From: Candidatus Cloacimonadota bacterium
Lineage (GTDB): Bacteria > Cloacimonadota > Cloacimonadia > Cloacimonadales > JAJBBL01
Direction: 5' to 3'
DNA: 38,519 nt
Assembly: GCA_019429305.1 (NCBI GenBank)
Contig: JAHYIR010000020.1
Coordinates: forward strand, 1-38,519
Part shown: in pieces, positions 1-7,315 of the stretch
How positions within the stretch are numbered: position 1 is the stretch's first letter
Layout: each line of letters begins with the position of its first letter
Position numbers and translations under genes: made by a program
The notes under the pieces: generated by a model
Databases searched by the model: none
Seen by the model: the letters and a program-made list of their open reading frames with translations, nothing else
Told to the model about the DNA's origin: nothing

Positions 1-862
1 CCTTACCAAAGAATTCATTACTGCTCTCTTTACCTCTTGATATAGCCAAGGCACCCTGAAAGCTGTTCTTCCCGAACCACTCTGCTTTTAATCCTTCAAA
101 ACGACTGGTATAGTTCATGAATTGGGTGTCATCAAAAGCAATATCCAGATCACCAAAAGAGATCTCATATTCATTACCGTAAAGCTTGATATATATCTGA
201 TCCAAACTACTCAGCTCTCTTGTATCACCTTCTGGTGTTAGTGGAGATTGGCTATCAGAAAGTTGGGCTCTGATCCTGAGATTACGTCGTAATTCACCAT
301 CAATCCGCAAAAAGAGGGATTGATGGATATTGAAATCCTCATCACTCGCTACTGAAACTGTGATAGTTTTACTGCCGGAAATATTGAGCTGAGTATCGGG
401 AAACTCTAAACGAAATCTGTCTCGCCCTGTTTGGATAACCTGCAGAGTATCACTGTAATCATAACTTATGTAATAGTAAAATTGCCGATTGATATCTTCA
501 GGTATAATCGAATACTCTATCTCTGCTGAATCAAACTCCAGCATAGTTTCCTGAAAGGAAATAATACCTAACTCATAATCTATCTGATATTCTTCATCTC
601 TCTGTAAAGCTTTCTCCTCTATATATACTTTTTCAGAGTTCCTGATGATGTTTGAATTATTTAATTGAAATCTGAGATATCCTTCTCGGAAACTAACCTG
701 TTCAGTTCTTAGAATTGGAGAAAAATACCGCCTTAACTCAGTACTTTGCCCGACTTCTTGCTCTTCTGATGATAGTTGGCTTTGGGTAATAAACAGAATT
801 CCAAATATAAGTACAATGAATAGCAGTATTGTAATAGTGTTTTTCTGATAAGGTATTATCAC
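1..862 (-). CDS. exported hypothetical protein, 3' end cut by window edge
   Basis: An open frame runs from a GTG at 862 leftward to base 1 without a stop, giving about 287 visible residues; the C-terminal part lies outside. An in-frame TAA directly precedes the GTG, and no ATG occurs for about 100 codons, so GTG is the best start. The N-terminus (IIPYQKNTITILLFIVLIF...) is a short polar stretch followed by a hydrophobic segment, so an export signal is likely. Around residues 75-95 the segment VYIEEKALQRDEEYQIDYEL leads into GIISF. This resembles the 'V-x-G-x-L-x-x-G-x-DY-x-IDY-x-x-G-x-I-x-F' motif seen in SprA-type and related outer-membrane proteins of FCB bacteria. Later strands such as YISYDYSD and FEGLKAEWFGKNSFQGALAI look like beta-barrel or surface-protein sequence. 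It starts 7 bases after the Nudix gene, probably in the same transcript. Outer-membrane location is an inference; no specific function is claimed. Confidence 0.7.
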   Translation of the reverse strand, partial: MIIPYQKNTITILLFIVLIFGILFITQSQLSSEEQEVGQSTELRRYFSPILRTEQVSFREGYLRFQLNNSNIIRNSEKVYIEEKALQRDEEYQIDYELGIISFQETMLEFDSAEIEYSIIPEDINRQFYYYISYDYSDTLQVIQTGRDRFRLEFPDTQLNISGSKTITVSVASDEDFNIHQSLFLRIDGELRRNLRIRAQLSDSQSPLTPEGDTRELSSLDQIYIKLYGNEYEISFGDLDIAFDDTQFMNYTSRFEGLKAEWFGKNSFQGALAISRGKESSNEFFGK

Positions 863-869
863 TTAATTA

Positions 870-1328
870 TCAATAAAATACGATTTGGTAATCTACTAAT
901 TTCTGGTTATTGTAGGTAAATTTTGCTGAAAAGGCCTGAGGTTGTTGTAACCATTTCATAAAGATGTAGTCACCTTCCCAAAGACTGAGTTTGTCCAGTT
1001 TATCATCATCTATCCAACATAAATCACCCTCAGGAGAATCGATCATCTCTCCCTGAAAATCATCTGATATGAAAACAAAGACGTACCAGTCTTCAATATT
1101 GTCAAACTCCGGAAAGGTAATAAACCCCTTTAAACTGATTTTCCCTAATACATACCCGGATTCTTCTTTTACTTCTCTACGAACACACTCTTCGGGAGTT
1201 TCCCCAAGATGAAATTTACCACCCAAACCATTCCATTTCCCCTGATGTATATCATTGGTCTTCTTGTTTCTGTGGATCATTAAAGTCTGCCCTTTACGGC
1301 GAAGATAACACAACGTCGCTAATTTCAT
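870..1328 (-). CDS. MutT/Nudix hydrolase, 8-oxo-dGTP diphosphatase type
   Basis: This 152-residue protein has a complete Nudix box (GX5EX7REUXEEXGU) at residues 37-59: G37, E43, then REVKEESGY at 51-59. The preceding KWNGLGGK segment is typical of MutT/MutX-type enzymes that hydrolyse oxidised or non-canonical nucleoside triphosphates to monophosphates, keeping 8-oxo-dGTP out of DNA. Length is normal for a single-domain Nudix protein. The protein is cytoplasmic, with no signal sequence. The ATG at 1328 gives the expected 'MKLATLCYL' first strand; no strong Shine-Dalgarno is visible. It lies between the PspC gene (31 bases upstream) and the truncated exported gene (7 bases downstream), suggesting one transcript. 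Nudix family membership is certain; the exact substrate is inferred from similarity to MutT/MutX. Confidence 0.88.
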   Translation of the reverse strand: MKLATLCYLRRKGQTLMIHRNKKTNDIHQGKWNGLGGKFHLGETPEECVRREVKEESGYVLGKISLKGFITFPEFDNIEDWYVFVFISDDFQGEMIDSPEGDLCWIDDDKLDKLSLWEGDYIFMKWLQQPQAFSAKFTYNNQKLVDYQIVFY

Positions 1329-1359
1329 TAGTATTATCTGATCTAAACTAATTATCCAA

Positions 1360-1782
1360 TCAATACTCTAACGGCAATAGCAACCAAAGAACCAAATAAA
1401 CTATGATCCCAAATCCACTTGTTAACAGAGTTACAACAATGAAGATGATCCTGACTATGCTGACATCAATACCAAAGAATCGCTCCATGCCGGAACAGAT
1501 CCCTGCTATCATTTTCCCCTTGTTATAACGGGTTAGTTTGCGAGATGCTTCCTCTTTTGGTGTTACATCTATTTCCACAACAGCATCTTTTTCACATCTC
1601 GGTAGAACTATCATTAAGATCAGATAAGCCAGTAGGCCGATTCCTCCAAAGAATGTCACTACAATGAAGATTATGCGTATCAGTATGGCATCAATACCAA
1701 ATGTTTCCGATAAACCACCGCAAACACCTGCTATCATCCTATTAGTCGTTGATAAATGTAGCTTTTTGATGATGACCTCCAA
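1360..1782 (-). CDS. tandem PspC-domain membrane protein
   Basis: The protein contains two PspC domains in a row. The first is about residues 6-60 (KKLHLSTTNRMIAGVCGGL, then a hydrophobic helix LIRIIFIVVTFFGGIGLLAY). The second is about residues 82-140 (GKMIAGICSGMERFFGIDV, then IVRIIFIVVTLL). They are joined by an acidic, proline-containing linker. PspC proteins are small inner-membrane proteins linked to envelope-stress responses; two copies in one chain implies an internal duplication. The start is odd: the only standard start codon upstream of the conserved KKLHLSTTNR is a TTG at 1782 that overlaps the GGAGG (1780-1776), so it could not use that Shine-Dalgarno. The ribosome site is placed 5 bases before an ATC codon at 1770-1768, where an ATG would give the classic MKKL... 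start. A promoter with TTGACA lies just upstream. Family call is firm; the start is uncertain. Confidence 0.85.
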   Translation of the reverse strand: MEVIIKKLHLSTTNRMIAGVCGGLSETFGIDAILIRIIFIVVTFFGGIGLLAYLILMIVLPRCEKDAVVEIDVTPKEEASRKLTRYNKGKMIAGICSGMERFFGIDVSIVRIIFIVVTLLTSGFGIIVYLVLWLLLPLEY

Positions 1783-1798
1783 ACAAGTTTTTTAAGCT

Positions 1799-1827
1799 TT
1801 TCTAATTATTCTCATTCTATTTGTCAA
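1799..1827 (-). promoter_or_regulatory. sigma70-type promoter for the PspC-Nudix operon
   Basis: On the minus strand TTGACA (1827-1822) is followed by a 17-base spacer and TAGAAA (1804-1799), a 4-of-6 match to TATAAT. It would start transcription near 1792, about 12 bases before the GGAGG of the PspC gene. Identified by eye only. Confidence 0.5.
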
Positions 1828-2088
1828 TGATTAGTTTTCTTAGCAACCTATCTTCTAAACTCGGATATCAGGTTGCGAAATATTTATAGTAACAACTAAA
1901 ACAGTTTCTCATTATTACAGATGTTCTCACTGATATTAAACTATTATGGTACTGTAAGGAGTAGCGATTAGTGAATTAGCTTGTCATAAATAGCAATAAA
2001 ACTCAGTGCATTCACGAAACTGGTTGACACTATCATTAAAAATCGTTTTTTAGTCTTCAATAGCTACAAGAAGAAACATGGAGGTATT
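1828..2088. other. divergent intergenic region ahead of the cyclophilin gene
   Basis: This stretch separates the minus-strand PspC operon from the plus-strand cyclophilin gene. It holds a plus-strand TTGACA at 2024-2029, a good -35, but the sequence 17 bases later (TTTTTA, 2047-2052) is a poor -10. A strong GGAGG at 2080-2084 sits 4 bases before the cyclophilin ATG. I see no RNA gene or credible ORF here. Confidence 0.4.
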
Positions 2089-2787
2089 ATGTTTAGAATC
2101 TTGCTTATAATGGTAATAGCAATGGTTGCAATGATATGCTATGCCGATACGGAAAAAACGGTCAGAGTAGTGATCTTCGAGACAAATCAAGGCAATATAG
2201 AAATGGAACTCTATCCCGAAGTAGCTCCCGGATTAGTAGAGAACTTTCTTAAATTGAGTAGTGAAGGTTTCTATAATGACACCTATTTTCACCGCGTAAT
2301 TCCGCAATTTATGATCCAAGGTGGTGACCCAAACACTAAAGACGGCAATCGAGCTAACGATGGTCAAGGTGGTCCCGGTTACCGTTTACCAGATGAGATC
2401 AGCGCGAAAGCTTTTGGTTTCGATACCCTGCTCGTAAAGGATTCTTTTATGGCTAATCAAGTCCCCAGAGATCATCCCGTTAGCAATATGACCGTAAAAG
2501 AGCTGTTAGAAAACCAAGGTTATACTTTCAATGATGACCTGCCATCTCTACCTAATGCATATTCATATATTTCTATGGCAAATGCCGGTCCTAATACAAA
2601 CGGAAGCCAATTCTTCATTATCACTGCAGAGGATGGAGCACCATGGCTTGATGGAAAACATACAGTAATTGGTAAAGTTGTGAATGGAATGGATGTCGTC
2701 CATAAAATAGAAAATCTTCCGCGGGATTCTCGAGATAACCCATTAGAAGATAATCAAGCAATAGTAAACAATGTAACTATTAAATAG
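2089..2787 (+). CDS. exported cyclophilin-type peptidyl-prolyl cis-trans isomerase
   Basis: A 232-residue protein with a signal peptide (MFRILLIMVIAMVAMICYA) followed by a cyclophilin domain. Family motifs are present: NFLKLSSEGFYNDTYFHRVI, FMIQGGDP and NTNGSQFFI. It should catalyse prolyl isomerisation during folding of exported proteins in the periplasm. Compared with minimal bacterial cyclophilins there is an insertion of about 50 residues (roughly 110-160, containing DHPVSNMTVKELLENQGYTF) between the DEIS segment and SYISMANAG. GGAGG lies 4 bases before the ATG. The gene stands alone: it is divergent from the operon to its left and is closed by its own terminator, with a convergent permease gene after it. 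Fold and activity are confident; periplasmic location follows from the signal peptide. Confidence 0.92.
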   Translation: MFRILLIMVIAMVAMICYADTEKTVRVVIFETNQGNIEMELYPEVAPGLVENFLKLSSEGFYNDTYFHRVIPQFMIQGGDPNTKDGNRANDGQGGPGYRLPDEISAKAFGFDTLLVKDSFMANQVPRDHPVSNMTVKELLENQGYTFNDDLPSLPNAYSYISMANAGPNTNGSQFFIITAEDGAPWLDGKHTVIGKVVNGMDVVHKIENLPRDSRDNPLEDNQAIVNNVTIK

Positions 2788-2815
2788 AAAAAGTTTATTG
2801 AACTATAATAGTCAC

Positions 2816-2850
2816 CGGGAGTATAATTTTCTTTATGCTCCCGTTTTTTT
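2816..2850 (+). terminator. rho-independent terminator after the cyclophilin gene
   Basis: CGGGAG(TATAA) at 2816-2826 pairs with (TTATG)CTCCCG at 2833-2843, with one G-T wobble, and is followed by seven T residues (2844-2850). It ends the plus-strand cyclophilin transcript. Its T-tract touches the stop codon of the convergent permease gene. Confidence 0.85.
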
Positions 2851-3589
2851 AACTCGAATTCCTCTTTCGGAGACATTTAACTAACAGATACAATCCTTTA
2901 TCGATCAAAATGCCAACAACACCCATAATAATCAGATAAACAATCATCTCTTCGTAAAAGAGTAAATAACGAAAATCTAGTAATCTATATCCTAAACCGA
3001 CTGCAGTACCCAGCATTTCAGCAGCAATGACAACGGTCCAACCTAAACCCCAGAGGATCCTGAAAAAGTTAATTAGTGACACCATGATCAAAGGTAGTTC
3101 AATATGATAAAAAAGTTGCCAACTTTTAGCCCCGCATACTTTCGCTTCATCCAGATAATCACGGTCAATATCGGCAAACATTTCTCTGATAGCGATTAAA
3201 GCCGGGAAAAAGAGTGTCACCAATAAAATAAAGGATACTGGTCTTTCACCCAAACCAAACCAGATTATTGCAAAAGGAAACCAAGCAAAAGGTGATATAT
3301 GCCGAATGAAGTTCACACCGGGAAGTGTTATCATACGAATAAAACTTATATGATTTAAAAGCCAACCTCCGATTATAGCTAATGACCAAGCAATCAGGGA
3401 GATTAATGTCACTCTTAGGAACGTATAAATAAGATCCTGAATCATTGTTGAGACAGAAACTCTTAATCCGGTAAATGCCTCGAGATTAAGATTCAGAGAG
3501 ATCATTAATAAAGCTATGATCAGGATGATAAAAAGCAATGCCCAGAGATTGTAATAAACTATCTTGTTATTCAACTTCAAAGAAATCAT
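2849..3589 (-). CDS. ABC transporter permease, NitT/TauT (SsuC-like) family
   Basis: This 246-residue integral membrane protein has several hydrophobic segments, beginning with one at about residues 12-35. It carries the binding-protein-dependent permease signature: an EAA loop near residues 150-175 (DEAKVCGAKSWQLFYHIELP) followed by WTVVIAAEMLG, as in SsuC/TauC/NrtB-type permeases. It would form the membrane channel of an importer for a small anion or organic compound. Its start overlaps the end of the upstream binding-protein gene by 23 bases, implying translational coupling. No ATP-binding subunit is encoded next to it: the next gene on this side is the convergent cyclophilin gene. The ATPase must come from elsewhere, or the system is incomplete. 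Family is confident; the substrate cannot be told from sequence. Confidence 0.88.
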   Translation of the reverse strand: MISLKLNNKIVYYNLWALLFIILIIALLMISLNLNLEAFTGLRVSVSTMIQDLIYTFLRVTLISLIAWSLAIIGGWLLNHISFIRMITLPGVNFIRHISPFAWFPFAIIWFGLGERPVSFILLVTLFFPALIAIREMFADIDRDYLDEAKVCGAKSWQLFYHIELPLIMVSLINFFRILWGLGWTVVIAAEMLGTAVGLGYRLLDFRYLLFYEEMIVYLIIMGVVGILIDKGLYLLVKCLRKRNSS

Positions 3590-4481
3590 AATAAACCTCT
3601 TGTGATGATACTGTGGCTCTTAAATATCCTAATTCCAACATCTTGCGGGCAACTTTTTCTTGAAATTCTTTCCCTGACGGTTCTAACCCGAGTTTGAATT
3701 TCTGTTGTTTTAGTGTTTTTTCTGCAACATCTCTTGCTAAACCAAAGTTGCTCATAATAGTTTTTATTCCCTGATCAGAATCACTTTCAAGTATCTGACA
3801 ACCTATCTTAACTCCTTCTAAAAATCTTTCTATCTGCTCTTTCTTATTTACTAAGCTATCCTCATATACCAAGATATCACAACAAGGGTGCTCAGGGTAG
3901 AGTTCACTATACCAGAGCAGTATATGAAAATTATCATCGAAATGAAACAGAGGTGGAACATAAAAGCTTAAAGCATCAACATACCCGTTTTGCAGAGCAG
4001 TGGCCATTTCTGTCGGAGTACGAAAATAGATGACTTCAGGCAATATATTGTAATCATCTAGTAACATTTGGAAAAAGATATCGAGAGTAGAAGCCCTTAA
4101 CACACCTAACTTTTTCCCATCGAGATCATTTATAGCAGTTATATTACGGTGAGCTATTATGCCATCACTTTCTCTCTCCAGAAATGATATTATTTTTACT
4201 TTTCTCCTTTCTGATACTGCTTGCCAAGCGTAAGTAAAGGGCATAATAGCCAGATCTATCTTGCCATTGATCAAAGCTTCATTTGCTTCCCAACCGGAAG
4301 AGAAGCGATGAATTTTAATTTCATTATCATTTATAAGACCCTCATCCAAAGCTATCAACAAAGAAAGATGATTGGTAGAAGGGGAAATTATTCCCACTTG
4401 AAGTATATCCATTTTACTAGAACAACTAATCATGAGTAACGAAATCATTATTATTGATCCGAGCATATATTTTTTTTTCAT
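3567..4481 (-). CDS. ABC transporter substrate-binding lipoprotein, NitT/TauT (NMT1/THI5-like) family
   Basis: The 304-residue product begins MKKKYMLGSIIMISLLMISC, a lipoprotein signal with the candidate lipid-modified Cys at residue 20. The mature part has the two-lobe binding-protein pattern of the NMT1/SsuA group: VGIISPSTNHLSLLIALDEG, KIDLAIMPFTYAWQA, and DLDGKKLGVLRASTLDIFF. It should capture a small substrate outside the inner membrane and deliver it to the permease it overlaps. I chose the ATG at 4481 over an in-frame ATG at 4508 because GGAG sits 7 bases before it and the signal peptide starts correctly there. A terminator ends only about 13 bases before this start, so either the gene has its own promoter or it depends on read-through from rocD. 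Substrate is unknown; taurine/sulfonate, nitrate or thiamine-precursor types are all possible. Confidence 0.85.
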   Translation of the reverse strand: MKKKYMLGSIIMISLLMISCSSKMDILQVGIISPSTNHLSLLIALDEGLINDNEIKIHRFSSGWEANEALINGKIDLAIMPFTYAWQAVSERRKVKIISFLERESDGIIAHRNITAINDLDGKKLGVLRASTLDIFFQMLLDDYNILPEVIYFRTPTEMATALQNGYVDALSFYVPPLFHFDDNFHILLWYSELYPEHPCCDILVYEDSLVNKKEQIERFLEGVKIGCQILESDSDQGIKTIMSNFGLARDVAEKTLKQQKFKLGLEPSGKEFQEKVARKMLELGYLRATVSSQEVYYDFFEVE

Positions 4482-4494
4482 CACTTTCTCCAAT

Positions 4495-4535
4495 AAAAAA
4501 AGAGCCACCTTAACTTAACAGTCAGGGTGGCTCTT
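4495..4535 (-). terminator. terminator between rocD and the ABC binding-protein gene
   Basis: On the minus strand AGAGCCACC (4534-4526) pairs with GGTGGCTCT (4509-4501), a 9-bp perfect stem extendable by one pair, followed by a T-tract (4501-4495). It lies after the rocD stop and directly before the Shine-Dalgarno of the next gene, so it ends rocD transcripts or acts as an attenuator for the ABC genes. No upstream aptamer or competing stem is obvious. Confidence 0.85.
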
Positions 4536-4575
4536 GAATTATTTAAGGCCTAGGGCTTTACTGTTTTTTTATTAA

Positions 4576-5823
4576 TTATCTATCTAACGCTTCAATAACG
4601 TTTCTGATTATTGCTAACGCTTCTCGTAAGTCTTTTTCTTCTATTACCAGAGGTGGAGCTAATCGAATTATATGTTGGTGAGTAGGTTTACACAGAACCC
4701 CACTCTCCTTTAACTTCACGCAGATATCCCAAGCTTCGATACCATCTTTTGGCTCAGTTTCTATAGCATTCAATAATCCCTTACCTCTTACTTTAACTAC
4801 ACGATCGGATTGAATCTTATTCAATTCCTCTCGGACGATCTTACCCAGATATTCCGATTTTTTTACCAGATCTTCATCTCGAACCACTTCTAACGCTGCT
4901 TTGGCTACTGCGCAAGCTAAGGGGAATCCTCCAAAGGTAGAACCATGTTGACCCGGCTTTATAGTGAGCATTATTTCTTTGCTGGACAATACTGCAGAAA
5001 CAGGAAGTACTCCACCGGAAAGTGCTTTCCCTAATATCAGGATATCAGGTTTAACTTCTTCATAATCACAGCATGATAATCTTCCAGTTCGAGCGATACC
5101 GGTCTGTATCTCATCAGCTACAAAGAGGACATTGTGTTTCTTGCATAGATCATAACATGCTTTAAGATATCCTTCATCGGGAACGAAAACACCTGCTTCT
5201 CCCTGTATTGGTTCTACAAAAAAGGCACAGATCTCCTCTCCCTGATACTCCAACATGTTTGCTAATGCTGCTATGTTATTATAAGGAATTACTTCTATCC
5301 CCGATAAGAAAGGTCCAAAATTCTCTCTACAAGTTAAGTCAGTAGAAGCTGAAATAATAGCGATTGTTCTACCATGAAAATTGTTTTCACAAAAGACTAT
5401 TTTAGCTTTTCCTTGAGGGATTCCCTTTTTCTCATAACCCCATTTACGGCTTAACTTCATGGCAGTCTCTACACCTTCAGCACCTGTGTTCATCGGTAAA
5501 ACCATCTCAAATCCAAAAAATTCTGTGATAAATTTTTCATACTCACCTAATTTGTTGTTAAAGAAAGCTCGTGAAGTTAAGGTCAGTACCTTTGCTTGTT
5601 CTATCAAGGCATTGACTATCTTCGGATGACAATGTCCCTGATTGACAGCTGAATAAGCAGAGAGAAAATCAAAGTACTTTTTCCCTTCAGGATCCCAAAC
5701 AAAGGCACCTTCACCTTTTGCTATGACTACTGGTAATGGGTGATAATTATGGGCGCCATACCGCTCTTCCAAATCAATTGATTCTTGACTGCTGATCGTT
5801 CCATTGACCAAATCAGTGCTCAT
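4576..5823 (-). CDS. rocD: ornithine aminotransferase
   Basis: A class III PLP-dependent aminotransferase that converts ornithine plus 2-oxoglutarate to glutamate-5-semialdehyde plus glutamate, linking arginine/ornithine and proline/glutamate metabolism in the cytoplasm. Diagnostic segments are [20 protein letters not shown] near the N-terminus, [33 protein letters not shown] (the Asp that contacts the PLP ring nitrogen, about residue 237) and ILGKALSGG (Schiff-base Lys, about residue 266). Length (415 residues) is normal. An ATG at 5835 exists, but the GGAGG it contains is the ribosome site for the second ATG at 5823, so 5823 is preferred. The NYHPLP opening is typical of RocD rather than acetylornithine or GABA aminotransferases. 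No arginine or proline genes neighbour it here. A TTGACA lies upstream (5875-5870) but without a good -10. Confidence 0.92.
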   Translation of the reverse strand: MSTDLVNGTISSQESIDLEERYGAHNYHPLPVVIAKGEGAFVWDPEGKKYFDFLSAYSAVNQGHCHPKIVNALIEQAKVLTLTSRAFFNNKLGEYEKFITEFFGFEMVLPMNTGAEGVETAMKLSRKWGYEKKGIPQGKAKIVFCENNFHGRTIAIISASTDLTCRENFGPFLSGIEVIPYNNIAALANMLEYQGEEICAFFVEPIQGEAGVFVPDEGYLKACYDLCKKHNVLFVADEIQTGIARTGRLSCCDYEEVKPDILILGKALSGGVLPVSAVLSSKEIMLTIKPGQHGSTFGGFPLACAVAKAALEVVRDEDLVKKSEYLGKIVREELNKIQSDRVVKVRGKGLLNAIETEPKDGIEAWDICVKLKESGVLCKPTHQHIIRLAPPLVIEEKDLREALAIIRNVIEALDR

Positions 5824-6028
5824 AAATTCCTCCATTGGTTTTTGACCATCATTTTTTTTAAGCTTCCCCTGTCAATCTATATAAAGTTTGTTTGATGATA
5901 CCACGCTATATCTGATATGATACTAGCATGAACTGATCTTCATAAATTCATGGTCTATTCACTATATCTTTCTTCTAGGCGACTTCTAATCATCAAGTTA
6001 ATATTTCTAATCTATCCTTAGTAACCCT

Positions 6029-6052
6029 ACGAGTCGGCTAAGGCCGACTCGT
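6029..6052. repeat. perfect GC-rich inverted repeat, possible REP-like hairpin
   Basis: ACGAGTCGGC (6029-6038) and GCCGACTCGT (6043-6052) are exact reverse complements around a TAAG loop. The stem is much richer in G+C than the surrounding AT-rich DNA and has no T-tract on either side, so it is not a standard terminator. Confidence 0.7.
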
Positions 6053-6231
6053 CTGCTCCTCATAGGTAAATCACAATATATTACCTGTAAAACAGAGCAA
6101 TTTCATCAAGTTAGTCTGAAGGGAATTGCTACAAACCAATTAAAAGTTCGATTTCTTTATCTCGGAGAGAATAATAATTGATCTATTTTATTATTGACGA
6201 CATTCGCTCTGTTGCATTCGAGTTATTATAT

Positions 6232-6342
6232 ATGAACAGAGAAAAATCTTCTGGATACAAGAAAATATTATCATTTGCTATTGCCGCTTTAGTCATATTA
6301 TTATTCGTGTTACGAAGAGTGATACTACGATTTTTTTTCTGA
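6232..6342 (+). CDS. possible 36-residue single-span membrane peptide
   Basis: An ATG at 6232 opens a 36-codon frame ending in TGA at 6342. The peptide is a charged N-terminus (MNREKSSGYKK), a hydrophobic helix of about 16-20 residues (ILSFAIAALVILLFVL) and a basic/aromatic tail (RRVILRFFF). That layout is typical of small membrane proteins. There is no convincing Shine-Dalgarno, and chance hydrophobic ORFs occur in AT-rich DNA, so this is only a candidate. I do not recognise a family. Confidence 0.25.
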   Translation: MNREKSSGYKKILSFAIAALVILLFVLRRVILRFFF

Positions 6343-6506
6343 AGACATAATTGGCTATAGTTAGAAAATTCTGTCCATTATGATCTTTGACTCATTAATT
6401 TGCTTAAGTTAAGCAGATAACTGTTTTTTCTTGCCTAAAGAACACGATGAAAAAAAATAACTTTTAAATTCAAAATCATGAGGACGAGAATTAAACTGGA
6501 GAATTA

Positions 6507-7268
6507 ATGAGAATATTACTGACAAATGATGATGGTATCTACGCACCAGGAATAATAGAATTAGCACATGCTTTAGAAGAATGTAACCATGAAGTTATTG
6601 TTGTAGCTCCTGAGATGGAACGAAGTGCGTCATCACATTCTATAACACTACATACTCCCTTAAGAATTATAGAAAAAAGTAAGAACCGTTTTGCAATTAC
6701 CGGCAGCCCGGCAGATTGTGTGATCTTAGCTCTGGAAGTTATCTTAGATAATGGCTGTGATCTAGTCATATCAGGAATAAACAACGGTCCGAATATGGGT
6801 GAAGATATTCTTTATTCCGGTACGGTAGCTGCAGCGATAGAAGCAATGTATTTCGGATATCCGGCAATAGCAGTATCCCTCAATTCCCGTTCGAGTGAGT
6901 TTTTCCCTACTGCTGCTCAGGTTACATGTAGCTTGCTACGTCAAAATATCCACCAGCTGATACAACGATATGAGATCTTGAACATTAATATTCCATCTAG
7001 CCCGTTGTCGGAAGTTAAAGGATATCTATTGACTAAAACCGGGCATCGGCGCTACAAAGAATTTGTCCATCAACAAGAGGATCCTCGTGGTCGGAAAATT
7101 TACTGGATAGGTGGTGATAAACCTGAGTGGCTGATAGAAGAAGAAACAGATATTGCAGCAGTCGCTAACAGTTATGTATCCATTACTCCTGTATCACCTA
7201 GATTCACTAATTACTCATCCTTTGATAGGATTCAGGATTGGTTGAGAAATATTGAAACTAATAACTGA
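6507..7268 (+). CDS. surE: 5'/3'-nucleotidase SurE
   Basis: A 253-residue SurE-family phosphatase that dephosphorylates nucleoside monophosphates, and in some species short polyphosphate, in the cytoplasm. The metal-binding residues are all visible: D8 and D9 in MRILLTNDDGIYAPG, S40 in MERSASSHS, and N92 in SGINNGPNMGEDILYSGTV. Family members are normally about 250 residues, so it is full length. GGAG lies 5 bases before the ATG. It is followed 47 bases later by pcm, the same pairing (surE-pcm) known from enterobacteria, where both are linked to survival under stress. A co-transcribed unit of surE, pcm, the membrane protein and the aminotransferase-like gene is likely because the later genes overlap. 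Confidence 0.95.
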   Translation: MRILLTNDDGIYAPGIIELAHALEECNHEVIVVAPEMERSASSHSITLHTPLRIIEKSKNRFAITGSPADCVILALEVILDNGCDLVISGINNGPNMGEDILYSGTVAAAIEAMYFGYPAIAVSLNSRSSEFFPTAAQVTCSLLRQNIHQLIQRYEILNINIPSSPLSEVKGYLLTKTGHRRYKEFVHQQEDPRGRKIYWIGGDKPEWLIEEETDIAAVANSYVSITPVSPRFTNYSSFDRIQDWLRNIETNN

Positions 7269-7315
7269 TTTTCTTTATTAAAAGTAACTTAAGATTAGAT
7301 TTAGAACGAGCCCTT

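Larger units (their letters stand above)
5836..6506. other. long intergenic region between rocD and surE
   Basis: About 670 bases with no conserved gene. It contains a perfect GC-rich hairpin (6029-6052), a possible 36-codon ORF (6232-6342), a 15-base palindrome TGCTTAAGTTAAGCA at 6401-6415, and a TTGACT (6387-6392) that could be part of a surE promoter though its -10 is weak. No tRNA-like fold was seen. It separates divergent genes, so promoters for both should lie here. Confidence 0.5.

Noticed and set aside
4481-4575. Possible riboswitch (for example TPP) before the ABC binding-protein gene
   Set aside because: Only one hairpin is present and it is explained as a terminator; no aptamer motifs or alternative pairing were found.
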